Assembly: GCA_013002205.1 (NCBI GenBank)
Contig: JABDKN010000156.1
Span: forward strand, 1-64,000
Length of the DNA stretch: 64,000 bases
Source: Granulosicoccus sp.
GTDB taxonomy: Bacteria; Pseudomonadota; Gammaproteobacteria; Granulosicoccales; Granulosicoccaceae
Direction of reading: 5' to 3'
In this document: positions 28,324 through 38,409 of the stretch, piece after piece
Layout of the letters: each line of letters opens with the position of its first letter
How positions within the stretch are numbered: position 1 is the stretch's first letter
Position numbers and translations under genes: made by a program
Notes under the pieces: model-generated
Told to the model about the DNA's origin: nothing
Database searches by the model: none
What the model saw: the letters and a program-made list of their open reading frames with translations, nothing else

Positions 28324-28349
28324 AGCGGGAGCCGCGCCTGGCTCCCGTT
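28324..28349 (+). promoter_or_regulatory. Intercistronic hairpin between TRAP binding protein and small permease
   Basis: cgggagcc-gcgcct-ggctcccg, 8-bp perfect stem, no strong T-tract. Confidence 0.6.
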
Positions 28350-28386
28350 GTCGTTTCCTGTTTCGCCTGCTGGAGTAGTTGCCCGC

Positions 28387-28989
28387 ATGAAATCCACAAT
28401 CCATTTCATCGAGGCGTTGAGTATCTGGGTCGGCCGTGCTTTCGGCTGGTGCATACTGATACTGACACTGTCCGTAACCTATGAAGTATTCGTCCGTTAC
28501 GTGCTGAACAGCCCGACGGTATGGGCCTTCGACATGATGGTGCAGATGTACGGTGCACTGTTTCTGATGGCGGGGCCCTATGCGCTCGCCCAGGACGGGC
28601 ATGTCAGGGCGGACGTCATCTATCGACTGTTTCCGGTGAGAGTGCAGGCCTCCCTGGATTTTGTACTGTATCTGATCTTCTTTTTCCCCGGCATTCTCGC
28701 CCTGTTCTGGTATGGCGCCGAGATTGCCTCGGACTCCTGGCGCTACAAGGAGGTCAGCTGGAACAGTCCGGCCCGGATTCAGGTGTATTTCTTCAAGACG
28801 CTCATTCCACTCGCTGGCGGCCTGCTCATCATCCAGGGAATTGCCGAGCTCATGCGTTGCTGGATAGCGATTCGCACGGGCGTCTGGACCGAACGGCTGA
28901 AAGATGTCAGTGAAACCGAGACGCTGCTGATGGAAGAGGATGCCGGGTTTGCCGGCAATACACCGTCTTCGACGACCGATTCAAAATAA
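28387..28989 (+). CDS. TRAP transporter small permease subunit (DctQ-like)
   Basis: Four TMs; NSPTVWAFDMMVQMYGALFLMAGPYALAQDGHVRADV; internal ATG of ORF 28348..28989. Confidence 0.88.
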   Translation: MKSTIHFIEALSIWVGRAFGWCILILTLSVTYEVFVRYVLNSPTVWAFDMMVQMYGALFLMAGPYALAQDGHVRADVIYRLFPVRVQASLDFVLYLIFFFPGILALFWYGAEIASDSWRYKEVSWNSPARIQVYFFKTLIPLAGGLLIIQGIAELMRCWIAIRTGVWTERLKDVSETETLLMEEDAGFAGNTPSSTTDSK

Positions 28990-29060
28990 TTTCGGTCGCT
29001 GACGCCATTCTTTACACCTGAAACCGCTCCTTTCTTCTGACCACAACCTGAACAGCAAAC

Positions 29061-30428
29061 ATGTCGAATCCTGAAGTCGCCATCCTGATGCTTTCCCTGT
29101 TCATCGTGCTGGTGCTGCTCGGTTTCCCGATTGCCTTTACGCTGCTGGCAATGGGTGTCGCATTTGGTTACTACGCCTATTACTCCGAAGGCTCGGTGAC
29201 CACCTTCTCCGAAATCTTCGACAACCAGATTTTCTACCTGCTGAACCAGAATACCTACTCTGTCATGGAGAACGACATTCTGGTGGCCATACCGCTCTTC
29301 CTGTTCATGGGCTATGTGGTGGAGCGTGCCAACATAGTCAATCGCCTGTTCTCGTCACTGCAACTGGCAGCTCGCAACCTTCCAGGCTCCATGGCCATTG
29401 CCGCGATGATTACCTGCGCCGTGTTTTCCACGGCCAGCGGAATCGTCGGCGCAGTCGTCACGCTGATGGGGCTGCTGGCCTATCCTGCGATGGCCGAGGC
29501 CAAGTACCGGCAGGATTTTGCAGCCGGCGTCATCTGCGCCGGTGGCACACTGGGCATCCTGATCCCGCCATCGATCATGTTGATCGTCTACGCCGCCATT
29601 GCCGAACTGTCGCCACTGCGCTTGTACGCAGCGGCGGTATTTCCCGGCCTGCTGCTCGCGGGCCTGTACATCGTCTATATCCTCGTGCGCGTCTGGATCA
29701 ATCCTGCGATCGCGCCCAGGCCCGACATGAAAGACGCCCCGTCGACCGGACAGATCTGGCTGAACCTGTTGACATCGTTCGTGCCCCTGACCGTACTGAT
29801 CATGCTGGTACTCGGCTCCATTCTGGGTGGCCTGGCGACACCCGCCGAGGCTGCCGCGATGGGTGCCATGGGCGGACTCGTGCTGGCAGCCCTGTACCGC
29901 TCATTGTCGTGGAACAAAGTGAAGGAATCGGTCTTCCTCACCGCCAAGGCGACAGCCATGGTGTGCTGGCTGTTCGTCGGATCCTGGACCTTTGCCTCGG
30001 TCTTCTCCTACCTTGGCGGACACGATGTCATCGAACACTGGGTGCTGGCCATGGAGCTGGAACCCTGGCAGTTCCTGGTCCTGGCGCAGTTGATCATCTT
30101 CATACTGGGCTGGCCTCTCGAGTGGTCCGAAATCCTGATCATCTTCGTGCCGATCTTTCTGCCTATGCTCGACACGTTCGGTGTCAATCCCTATTTCTTT
30201 GCCATGCTGGTGGCGCTGAATCTGCAGACCTCCTTCCTGACTCCGCCAATGGCCATGTCGGCGTATTACCTGAAAGGGGTGTTGAAGAAGCAGATCGAGT
30301 TGATGATGATATTCAAGGGCATCCTGCCGTATCTGGGTATCGTCATCTTTACCATGGTACTGATGTACACGTTCCCGGGCATTGCGCTGTGGCTGCCTGA
30401 CGCGCTGTTTGGCGAGTATATTCCTTAG
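29061..30428 (+). CDS. TRAP transporter large permease subunit (DctM-like)
   Basis: 455 aa; ATASGIVGAVVTLMGLLAYPAM-like motif, GGTLGILIPPSIMLIVYAAIAE, NLQTSFLTPPMAMSAYYLKGV. Confidence 0.92.
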   Translation: MSNPEVAILMLSLFIVLVLLGFPIAFTLLAMGVAFGYYAYYSEGSVTTFSEIFDNQIFYLLNQNTYSVMENDILVAIPLFLFMGYVVERANIVNRLFSSLQLAARNLPGSMAIAAMITCAVFSTASGIVGAVVTLMGLLAYPAMAEAKYRQDFAAGVICAGGTLGILIPPSIMLIVYAAIAELSPLRLYAAAVFPGLLLAGLYIVYILVRVWINPAIAPRPDMKDAPSTGQIWLNLLTSFVPLTVLIMLVLGSILGGLATPAEAAAMGAMGGLVLAALYRSLSWNKVKESVFLTAKATAMVCWLFVGSWTFASVFSYLGGHDVIEHWVLAMELEPWQFLVLAQLIIFILGWPLEWSEILIIFVPIFLPMLDTFGVNPYFFAMLVALNLQTSFLTPPMAMSAYYLKGVLKKQIELMMIFKGILPYLGIVIFTMVLMYTFPGIALWLPDALFGEYIP

Positions 30429-30443
30429 CAAGCCGGATTATTC

Positions 30444-31865
30444 ATGAGCTCATCAATGCCTTCCGGCGGCACCAGTGACGCCTCCACACGCATCGGCGGC
30501 ACCTCGCCGCCGCTGGCAACAGCGCCGCCGCCGGGCAGCGTGCGCGACTGCGTGAGCCGCATGAAATCAGGCGCCCTGTCGGCGGTGAGCTATACACAGG
30601 CCTGCCTGGATCGCATCGCCGAAACGGAGGCGGCAATCGGTGCCTGGGTTCATCTGGATCGGGATCTTGCGCTGTCTCAGGCAAGCGCAGCCGATGAGCG
30701 TCGTCGACAGGGCAGGGCCCTGGGGATGTTGCACGGGGTGCCGGTTGGGCTCAAGGACATTATCGATACAACGATGTACCCGACCGAGCGCGGCAGTTCG
30801 ATCTTCCTCGGCCGACAACCCGGGAGCAATGCTGCGCTGGTCGAACGCCTGCTGGAGGCCGGTGCCCTGATACTTGGCAAGACGGTGACGACAGAGCTGG
30901 CCTGGATGCATCCGAGCAAAACACGCAACGCGGTGAATCCCGAGTTCAGTCCGGGAGGATCCAGCAGCGGCTCGGCCGCAGCGGTTGCCGCCGCCCAGGT
31001 TCCCCTGACACTGGGTACGCAAACCGGCGGCTCGGTGATTCGCCCGGCCTCCTTTAACGGTGTGTTTGGCTACAAGCCTTCACGTGGACTGATGTCGCGC
31101 CGCGGCATTCTGCAGACATCGCCATCGCTGGACCAGCCCGGGGTATTCGGCAATGATCTGGGTGATATCTGCCTGTTCTCGGACGCACTCAAGGGATACG
31201 ACTCGCAGGACAGCGTCTCGTATCTGGCACCTCGGCCGGAGCTGCTGGCCGGTTATCATGCTGCGGTACCCGTCGAGCCTGCGTTTGCCTGGATCGACAT
31301 GCCCTACGCAAATCGCTATGCGGATTCTCTCAAGGCAGGAATCCAGGAATTCTGCGAGGTCATCAGGACCGGAACCCGTGCCACCCTGGAAACCATTCAG
31401 GCACCACGTTCCTTCGCCGCCCTGCCCGGCTGTCACCAGATCATCTACGACGTTGAAATTCTCAGCAGCCTGCAGGATCTATGGACGCTGCACCGGGACC
31501 AGCTCAGTGAGACTGCCGTGGCAGGGCTCACGCGGGCAGAGAGCCGCACACAGGACGAATACGCCGAAGCCCTGGGTATCCAGGCTGCCGCGCAGGACTG
31601 GTTCGATACATTTTTCCACGACTATGATGGCATACTGACCCCGTCGGCAACCGGCATCGCGCCGCCTCTGGGCCAGGGGACGGGTGACCCGATCTGCTGC
31701 GTGATCTGGACCTTGTGCGGACTGCCCTGCCTGTCCATGCCTCTGTTGACCGGCGAGCATGACATGCCCATGGGCATTCAACTCGTCGGCGCCCATGATC
31801 GCGATGATCGGCTGATGCGCACCGCGCACTGGTTGCTCGATGCGCTCACCGATTCCGCCAACTGA
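30444..31865 (+). CDS. Amidase signature family protein
   Basis: 473 aa; GGSSSGSAAAVAAAQVPLTLGTQTGGSVIRPASFNGVFGYKPSRG. Confidence 0.92.
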   Translation: MSSSMPSGGTSDASTRIGGTSPPLATAPPPGSVRDCVSRMKSGALSAVSYTQACLDRIAETEAAIGAWVHLDRDLALSQASAADERRRQGRALGMLHGVPVGLKDIIDTTMYPTERGSSIFLGRQPGSNAALVERLLEAGALILGKTVTTELAWMHPSKTRNAVNPEFSPGGSSSGSAAAVAAAQVPLTLGTQTGGSVIRPASFNGVFGYKPSRGLMSRRGILQTSPSLDQPGVFGNDLGDICLFSDALKGYDSQDSVSYLAPRPELLAGYHAAVPVEPAFAWIDMPYANRYADSLKAGIQEFCEVIRTGTRATLETIQAPRSFAALPGCHQIIYDVEILSSLQDLWTLHRDQLSETAVAGLTRAESRTQDEYAEALGIQAAAQDWFDTFFHDYDGILTPSATGIAPPLGQGTGDPICCVIWTLCGLPCLSMPLLTGEHDMPMGIQLVGAHDRDDRLMRTAHWLLDALTDSAN

Positions 31866-31883
31866 AGGACAGGCTGAAGACTG

Positions 31884-32102
31884 ATGAACAAGCAAATTTC
31901 ACGAACCACCTCCATCATCACCGGCGTGGCGGGGGTGTCGATCATGGCGACTTTCGTGATTGGCCTGGCCAAGAGTATCGCTGACGGTTTTGCCGGATTC
32001 GATGGCGCGCTGCCTTTCATAGTGATCGTCGCTTTCGTGTTGAGCCTGGCGATATACAACTTTTACGAGCAGTGCATTCGCGACACCAAAAAAGGGGAGT
32101 GA
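31884..32102 (+). CDS. Small hypothetical membrane protein
   Basis: 72 aa with two hydrophobic segments, closely following the amidase. Confidence 0.55.
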   Translation: MNKQISRTTSIITGVAGVSIMATFVIGLAKSIADGFAGFDGALPFIVIVAFVLSLAIYNFYEQCIRDTKKGE

Positions 32103-32111
32103 ACCGGAAAG

Positions 32112-32127
32112 CATACGAAATCGTATG
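32112..32127. promoter_or_regulatory. Palindrome upstream of RND operon, possible operator
   Basis: catacga-aa-tcgtatg, 7-bp arms with 2-bp spacer. Confidence 0.35.
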
Positions 32128-32445
32128 ATTCACAGCGGCATAACAACCGTGCCGGAACGGGTGTTGTAATCTGCCGCTTACAGACAGACCATTGGTGCCT
32201 GGAACACTCAAATCCCCGCATCAACACGGCAAACATGACTACTGTTTCTCAATTTGACCGGCGGTTCTCATCGCTCGTCGCAATGTAGTGAGCATACTGC
32301 CGATCTGCTGATGCAGTCTGGATGTACCTGGAACCGGGTTGTTGATGAGCGCGTCCCGGTCTAAGCTGATCAGATTACGTACCATTGCTCGTGTGGTTCA
32401 CTGCTGCCCTGCTCTCGGCGGCCCACCCTCAACTCAGTTGTCATC

Positions 32446-33576
32446 ATGAAAAAGAGAATTGCCTTTTCCATTCTGGGGCTATTGATCCTGGTTGGTGTCC
32501 TGGGTGGCGTGAAGGCGCTGCAGATCAGGGATCTGATTGCGGCAGGTGCATCCATGCAAGCGCCACCCACGGTGGTAACCGCTGCCGTGGTCCAGGCGGC
32601 CGACTGGGAAATGACCATCCAGGCAATCGGCACCCTGGAGGCTGCCCAGGGAGTGGTCATCACCGCCGACCTGCCAGGTCGCGTGTCAAAGCTGCACTTC
32701 GATGGAGGTGAACGCGTGGCGGCGGGCGAGTTGCTGCTGGAACAGGAGACCAGTACCGAGAAGGCACAATTGAGTGCGGCAGAATCGGATCTCGGACTGG
32801 CACAGAGCAACCTGGACAGAGTATCCAGACTGTACCGCAGCAAGGTCGTCTCGCGTGCCGAACTGGACGCGGCGCGCTCTCAGGCCAGTGCCGCGCAGGC
32901 GCAGATGGACAACATCACGGCGAGCCTGACAAAGAAGAAGATCATCGCGCCATTCGACGGTCGACTCGGCCTGCGTCTGGTCGACATCGGCCAGGACCTC
33001 TCGCAGGGTGTGGCCATCGTTTCCCTGCAGGCATTCGATCCGATGCGAATCAATTTCTCCCTGCCGCAACAGGCGCTGGCCAGGGTCACGCAAGGACTGG
33101 ATGTACGGGTGACCACAGACGCGGTACCCGGTCGCCAGTTCACCGGCAGTATCACCGCCATCAATACCGAGATCGATACCACCACGAGAACGGTCCGCAC
33201 CCAGGCCACGCTCGACGTCACCGCCGATGACGGCAGTGCTGCGCCGGTGTTGCTTCCGGGCATGTTTGCCAGCGCCGAGGTGATCCTCCCGGAATCCAGG
33301 CCGGTACTGATGATTCCACTGACAGCCGTCAGCTTTGCCTCTTACGGTGATTCCGTCTTTGTCCTCGAGAACAATGAGAACGATCAGCTCAGCGCACGCC
33401 AGCAGTTTGTTCAGCTCGGTGAGCGACGCGGCGATTTCGTGGAAGTCAGCAAAGGCCTGGACGAGGGCCAGACGGTGGCCAATGACGGCCTGTTCAAACT
33501 GCGCAGCGGTGCTACGGTGGTGGTCAATGACGGGGGCTCAGAGCCAAGCCTGACGCCGCAACCCGATAATTCCTGA
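32446..33576 (+). CDS. RND efflux periplasmic adaptor subunit
   Basis: 376 aa; LPGRVSKLHFDGGERVAAGELLLEQETSTEKAQLSAAESDL...IIAPFDGRLGLRLVDIGQDLSQG. Confidence 0.92.
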   Translation: MKKRIAFSILGLLILVGVLGGVKALQIRDLIAAGASMQAPPTVVTAAVVQAADWEMTIQAIGTLEAAQGVVITADLPGRVSKLHFDGGERVAAGELLLEQETSTEKAQLSAAESDLGLAQSNLDRVSRLYRSKVVSRAELDAARSQASAAQAQMDNITASLTKKKIIAPFDGRLGLRLVDIGQDLSQGVAIVSLQAFDPMRINFSLPQQALARVTQGLDVRVTTDAVPGRQFTGSITAINTEIDTTTRTVRTQATLDVTADDGSAAPVLLPGMFASAEVILPESRPVLMIPLTAVSFASYGDSVFVLENNENDQLSARQQFVQLGERRGDFVEVSKGLDEGQTVANDGLFKLRSGATVVVNDGGSEPSLTPQPDNS

Positions 33577-33584
33577 GGCCGGCC

Positions 33585-36500
33585 ATGCAATTCACCGACA
33601 TCTTTGTCAAACGCCCGGTCCTGGCTGTCGTCGTCAGCCTGCTGATCCTGATTGCCGGTGTACAGGCGATCAGCAGTCTGAGCATTCGCCAGTATCCGCG
33701 TAATGACAACGCGGTAGTCACCATCAATACTGCCTATATCGGTGCCAGTGCAGAACTGGTTCGGGGGTTTATATCGACTCCGCTGGAGCGTGCGGTGTCA
33801 GGTGCAGACGGTGTCGACTATGTCGAGTCGTCCAGCCAGCTGGGGCTGTCAACCGTCAAGGTTCGCCTGGAGCTCAACTACGATCCGATCAAGGCACTCT
33901 CGGAAATCAGTTCCAAGGTGAATCAGGTGCGTGGCGATCTGCCGCCTGAGGCGGAAATCCCGGTGATCAATGTCGAGTCCGCTGACAGCACCGTAGCCTC
34001 TGCCTACCTCAGTTTCACCTCGGACATACTGGAGCCGAACCAGATCACGGATTTCCTGACGCGCGTGGTTCAGCCAAGACTGGCCGCACAGGATGGCGTC
34101 CAGCGTGCCGAGATTCTCGGCGGACGCAATTTCGCCATGCGCATCTGGCTGAATACCAGGCTGCTGGCCGCCCACAACATCACACCGCTGGAAGTGCGCC
34201 AGGCACTGAGTGCCAATAATTACCTGTCCGCACTGGGAAAGACAAAAGGCGCGCTGATCGAGGTGAACCTGGCAGCCAATACCGATCTGAAGACAGTCGA
34301 GGAGTTCGAGAACCTGACCTTGAAGTCGGCCGATGGTGCGCTGGTTCGCATCAGGGATGTCGCCACTGTCGAGCTGGGAGCTGACGCCTACGATGTCGAG
34401 GTGCGTTACAACGGGGACGAGGCGATCTTCATGGGTATCTGGCCGTTACCCAACGCCAATACGCTGGACGTCATCAAAGGCGTGCGAGATGAGCTCGACA
34501 CAATCAAGAGCACCCTGCCCACCGGCATGACGGCCGATGTCGCCTACGATGCCTCCGAGTACATTGCCAGTTCGATACGGGAGGTCATCACCACGCTGAC
34601 GGAAACCCTGATCATCGTCATGCTGGTGATCTTCCTGTTCATGGGCTCGATACGCTCCGTGATCGTACCGATCATGGCCATTCCGATCTCACTGATCGGC
34701 GCTGTATTCCTGATGCAGGTGTTCGGCTTCAGCATCAACCTGCTCACCTTGCTGGCCGTCGTGTTGTCAGTGGGTCTGGTGGTGGATGACGCCATCGTGG
34801 TCGTCGAGAATGTCGAACGGCACATCAGCGAAGGGCAGTCGCGACTGGAGGCGGCGCTGCTGGGCGCACGTGAACTGCTCGGTCCGGTCATCGCCATGAC
34901 CATGACACTGGTCGCCGTGTATCTGCCTATCGGGCTCCAGGGTGGGCTCACCGGCTCACTGTTTCGCGAGTTTGCCTTTACGCTGGCGGGCGCCGTCACC
35001 ATCTCCGGCATCGTGGCGCTGACACTCTCCCCGATGATGTCGGCCACACTCCTCCGGGAAGGTGATGGCGAGAAAGGTTTCCAGAAGAAGGTCAATGACG
35101 CGTTCGACCGGGTCAGGCGTCGTTACTCGAGCCTGCTGAACGGCACCCTCAAGGCACGACCCGCAGTCTATCTCGTCTGGGTCGTGATCACCCTGCTGTG
35201 CGTGCCCATGTTCATCATGTCGGCCAAGGAACTGGCACCCACCGAAGACCAGGGCATCATTTTCGGTATCGTCGATGGCTCCGGTAATGCGACCATCGAA
35301 AGCGCTACGCGGTACGCGGCGCAGGCTGACGATGCCTTCAGGAGTGTGGAAGAAACTGCCTTTACCTTCCAGTTGACCTTCCCCTCATCCGGGTTCGGTG
35401 GCATGGTGCTCGACGACTGGGACGATCGCGAGCGTTCCGTATTCGAGGTGAAACCGGAAATCGCGCAGAAGCTGAACAACATTGCCGGCATCAGCATGTT
35501 TCCGGTCACTCCGCCGGCCTTGCCTGGCGGGGGCGATTTCCCGGTCGAGTTCGTGATCGCGTCGACGGCTGAGCCCCGGGACATTCTGGAATTTGCCCAG
35601 CAGATTCAGATGCAGGCCATGCAGTCGGGCATGTTCGCCTTTCCACCGATTATCGATACCAAGATCGACAAAGCCCAGTCCGAACTTGTGCTGGACCGGG
35701 ATCGGGTAGCGGACCTGGGGTTGACCATGCAGCAGGTCGGCGCCGATGTGGGCATCCTGCTGAGTGGCGGTTTCGTCAACCGCTTCAATATCGATGGGCG
35801 CAGTTACAAGGTCATTCCGCAGGCCCTGCGGGTCGAGCGGCTGAACCCGCAACAGCTCGAGGAGCTTTACGTCACCGGCCCTGAGGGGGAAATGATCCAG
35901 CTCGGCTCGATTGCCTCCATCAAAGACAGCACGGTGCCGCGTTCCCTGAACCGCTTCCAGCAACTCAATGCAGTGAAACTCAGCGGAGTCTCGATCCGGC
36001 CATTGGACGAAGCGCTGAGCTTTCTGGAAACGGCGGCCGCCGAGATACTGCCGGCGGGCTATTCCCTGGACTACACCGGTGAGTCACGACAACTGCGCCG
36101 GGAGGGCAACAAGTTCCTTCCTGCATTTGCCCTGGCAGTCGTCCTGATCTACCTGACCCTGGCAGCGCAGTTCAACAGCTTTCGGGATCCGCTGGTGATT
36201 CTGGCAGGCTCGGTTCCACTGGCCATGTTCGGTGCCATGATCTTCACATTCCTGCGTATGCCCAATCCGGAACTGCCTCACTGGACCAACAGTTTCACGA
36301 CCACCCTCAATATCTACTCGCAGGTGGGGCTGGTGACATTGATTGGACTCGTCGCCAAGAACGGTATCCTGGTGGTCGAATTCGCCAAACAGATGCAGCA
36401 ACAGGGGCTGAGCAAGCTGGCGGCCATCAAGGCTGCGTCCACGACACGATTCAGACCGATCCTGATGACCAGTGTGGCCACGGTAGCCGGTCATTTCCCC

Positions 36501-36833
36501 CTCACGCTGGTCAGCGGCCCGGGTGCCGAAGCGCGAAATTCGATTGGTCTGGTACTGGTTGGAGGCATGGCCATCGGCACCTTGTTCACGCTGTTCATCA
36601 TTCCATCCATCTACATGCTGATCGCCCGCGATTTGGGTGGGCAGCTGGATGAACTGCCCGAGGCGGCAGATCCTGCGCGCGGTGGCCCGGGTGGCAGTGC
36701 AGGCCCTCAGGTCGGTCGCTTACCGGTGACAGAGGAGCCGGCAGCGCCACGTCAAGCTGGCGAGAACCGGTCGGACAATGGACGAGTCGACCAGCCCAGA
36801 CCGGCTGCCGCCATGCGACTGGATACTCCATAG
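33585..36833 (+). CDS. RND efflux permease (multidrug type)
   Basis: 1082 aa; FVKRPVLAVVVSLLILIAGVQAISSLSIRQYP...VVLSVGLVVDDAIVVVENVERHI...GLVAKNGILVVEFAKQMQQQG. Confidence 0.94.
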   Translation: MQFTDIFVKRPVLAVVVSLLILIAGVQAISSLSIRQYPRNDNAVVTINTAYIGASAELVRGFISTPLERAVSGADGVDYVESSSQLGLSTVKVRLELNYDPIKALSEISSKVNQVRGDLPPEAEIPVINVESADSTVASAYLSFTSDILEPNQITDFLTRVVQPRLAAQDGVQRAEILGGRNFAMRIWLNTRLLAAHNITPLEVRQALSANNYLSALGKTKGALIEVNLAANTDLKTVEEFENLTLKSADGALVRIRDVATVELGADAYDVEVRYNGDEAIFMGIWPLPNANTLDVIKGVRDELDTIKSTLPTGMTADVAYDASEYIASSIREVITTLTETLIIVMLVIFLFMGSIRSVIVPIMAIPISLIGAVFLMQVFGFSINLLTLLAVVLSVGLVVDDAIVVVENVERHISEGQSRLEAALLGARELLGPVIAMTMTLVAVYLPIGLQGGLTGSLFREFAFTLAGAVTISGIVALTLSPMMSATLLREGDGEKGFQKKVNDAFDRVRRRYSSLLNGTLKARPAVYLVWVVITLLCVPMFIMSAKELAPTEDQGIIFGIVDGSGNATIESATRYAAQADDAFRSVEETAFTFQLTFPSSGFGGMVLDDWDDRERSVFEVKPEIAQKLNNIAGISMFPVTPPALPGGGDFPVEFVIASTAEPRDILEFAQQIQMQAMQSGMFAFPPIIDTKIDKAQSELVLDRDRVADLGLTMQQVGADVGILLSGGFVNRFNIDGRSYKVIPQALRVERLNPQQLEELYVTGPEGEMIQLGSIASIKDSTVPRSLNRFQQLNAVKLSGVSIRPLDEALSFLETAAAEILPAGYSLDYTGESRQLRREGNKFLPAFALAVVLIYLTLAAQFNSFRDPLVILAGSVPLAMFGAMIFTFLRMPNPELPHWTNSFTTTLNIYSQVGLVTLIGLVAKNGILVVEFAKQMQQQGLSKLAAIKAASTTRFRPILMTSVATVAGHFPLTLVSGPGAEARNSIGLVLVGGMAIGTLFTLFIIPSIYMLIARDLGGQLDELPEAADPARGGPGGSAGPQVGRLPVTEEPAAPRQAGENRSDNGRVDQPRPAAAMRLDTP

Positions 36834-36836
36834 ACC

Positions 36837-36857
36837 TGCCCTCACCAGGTGAGGGCA
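36837..36857. terminator. Perfect inverted repeat between convergent genes, possible terminator
   Basis: tgccctcacc-a-ggtgagggca, strong stem between stops at 36833 (+) and 36893 (-); no T-tract. Confidence 0.45.
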
Positions 36858-36892
36858 TAAGCAAGCGTGGCCAGTCAGGCCGGCGGTGAGCA

Positions 36893-37615
36893 TTACTGCC
36901 GGTCGGTAAAATCGAACAACCCGGTGTAATGGCCTTCGGCCAGTTGCCCGTTTTCCAGCAGCACACTGAAATGCAACTCGATGTCGGGCAGTAAACCGCT
37001 GAAATCGATGGTGCCGCCGACTACCGGCAGCCGCTCGTCGGCGTCTACCTCACCGCTGTCGTCGGTATCCACACCGATATAGGCCTGGTCGAAATAGGCG
37101 GTACCCGCCAGCACGCCACCACCTGCACCAAATGCCGAATGGCTGTAGGTGACAAAGGAAAACTGCTTGCCGGGGCTGTGCATTTCCGCGTAGAAAATGG
37201 CCGTGGCCGCTACCGGTGTCAACAGGTTGAAATACTGGTCATCGATCTGTGTGGGGGTGACCACGAACTTGCCGTTGGTGACGGTGAAATTCACGTTGTA
37301 ATGATCTTCTCGATAACCCCAGATATCGCCCAGTGCCGAGTCCAGCGGAAAACTGCGACCCGCCAGCGACACGTGACTGTCTCCCTCCGGCCCGATGGCG
37401 GTAAACTCGTCGGTATCTTCCAGGGGAGGATGCACCAGCACGGGTGCGGTGCCCTCACCGGGCTGGACCCCGTCCCCGTCCGCTGGCTGAACGGGCTCAC
37501 CGTGGCCACTCAAGGGCTGGCGATCAGCCGGGTCCGCAGGCGTGGAATTGCCACAACCGTGCAATGCCACTGCACAGAGCGCCAACGCCAGGTACTGCTC
37601 GATACTTCTTGACAC
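36893..37615 (-). CDS. Hypothetical lipoprotein
   Basis: 240 aa; MSRSIEQYLALALCAVALHGCGNS lipobox; C-terminal ELHFSVLLENGQLAEGHYTGLFDF. Confidence 0.65.
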   Translation of the reverse strand: MSRSIEQYLALALCAVALHGCGNSTPADPADRQPLSGHGEPVQPADGDGVQPGEGTAPVLVHPPLEDTDEFTAIGPEGDSHVSLAGRSFPLDSALGDIWGYREDHYNVNFTVTNGKFVVTPTQIDDQYFNLLTPVAATAIFYAEMHSPGKQFSFVTYSHSAFGAGGGVLAGTAYFDQAYIGVDTDDSGEVDADERLPVVGGTIDFSGLLPDIELHFSVLLENGQLAEGHYTGLFDFTDRQ

Positions 37616-37719
37616 GCAGGGAACCCATACAACGGACAGAATTGTTAACTTACCGGAACGGGATCAGTGCCGCCACCACTGAAATGGGACTTTGCGATGC
37701 CTGCCGCTTCCACAGGTAC

Positions 37720-38325
37720 CTACCTGAGCGTACGGTAACCGGAATAGATGCGATTGGTGGCAGTTATCAGGCACACGAAGGCAAATACCCAGGCAATCAC
37801 AGGAAAATAGCCGGGCAGCAGGCACATCAGTGCGAAGAAAAAGACGGTCTCGACTCCTTCGGCCAGGCCATCCAGGTAATACAGGCTCTTGTAGGCAAAA
37901 TCCGGGCTGACGATGGCGCGTTTCCCGGCTTGTGTGGCGAAGGCCAGGAAACTGGCACCGGTACCCACGAAACTGGCAATGAGCACGGCCGCCGGCAAGG
38001 CATTTACCGACGGGTCCGCCAGGGCAAAGCCAAGGGGAAACACCGCATAGAATACGAAGTCGAGGGTGATATCGAGATACCCCCCGGCATCGCTGGGTGT
38101 ACCCAGTCTGGCCACCTCACCATCCAGGCCGTCGGCAAGTCTGTTGAGCAACAGGCAGCACAGGGCCAGCCACTCGTGTCCCACCGCCACCAGGGGTACG
38201 GTGGCAATGCCCAGGATGAAGCCGGTGACGGTCAACTGATCGGCAGAACACCCCTGGCGATGCAATCGGGTGGCGATGGAATGCAAAGCGGGTCTGAGCA
38301 GGGGAACGAGGTGTCTGTCCAGCAT
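37720..38325 (-). CDS. CDP-alcohol phosphatidyltransferase family protein (YnjF-like)
   Basis: 201 aa; DGLDGEVARLGTPSDAGGYLDITLDF matches D-G-x2-A-R-x8-G-x3-D-x3-D; adjacent to ynjBCD-like genes. Confidence 0.85.
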   Translation of the reverse strand: MLDRHLVPLLRPALHSIATRLHRQGCSADQLTVTGFILGIATVPLVAVGHEWLALCCLLLNRLADGLDGEVARLGTPSDAGGYLDITLDFVFYAVFPLGFALADPSVNALPAAVLIASFVGTGASFLAFATQAGKRAIVSPDFAYKSLYYLDGLAEGVETVFFFALMCLLPGYFPVIAWVFAFVCLITATNRIYSGYRTLR

Positions 38326-38409
38326 CTGGTCACTCCGGTCGATGACAAGAACGGTCGTGGCTGTGGTTCATGGCCGGCACCGGTGGGTGCCCCGAGCTTG
38401 CGGTCCGTC

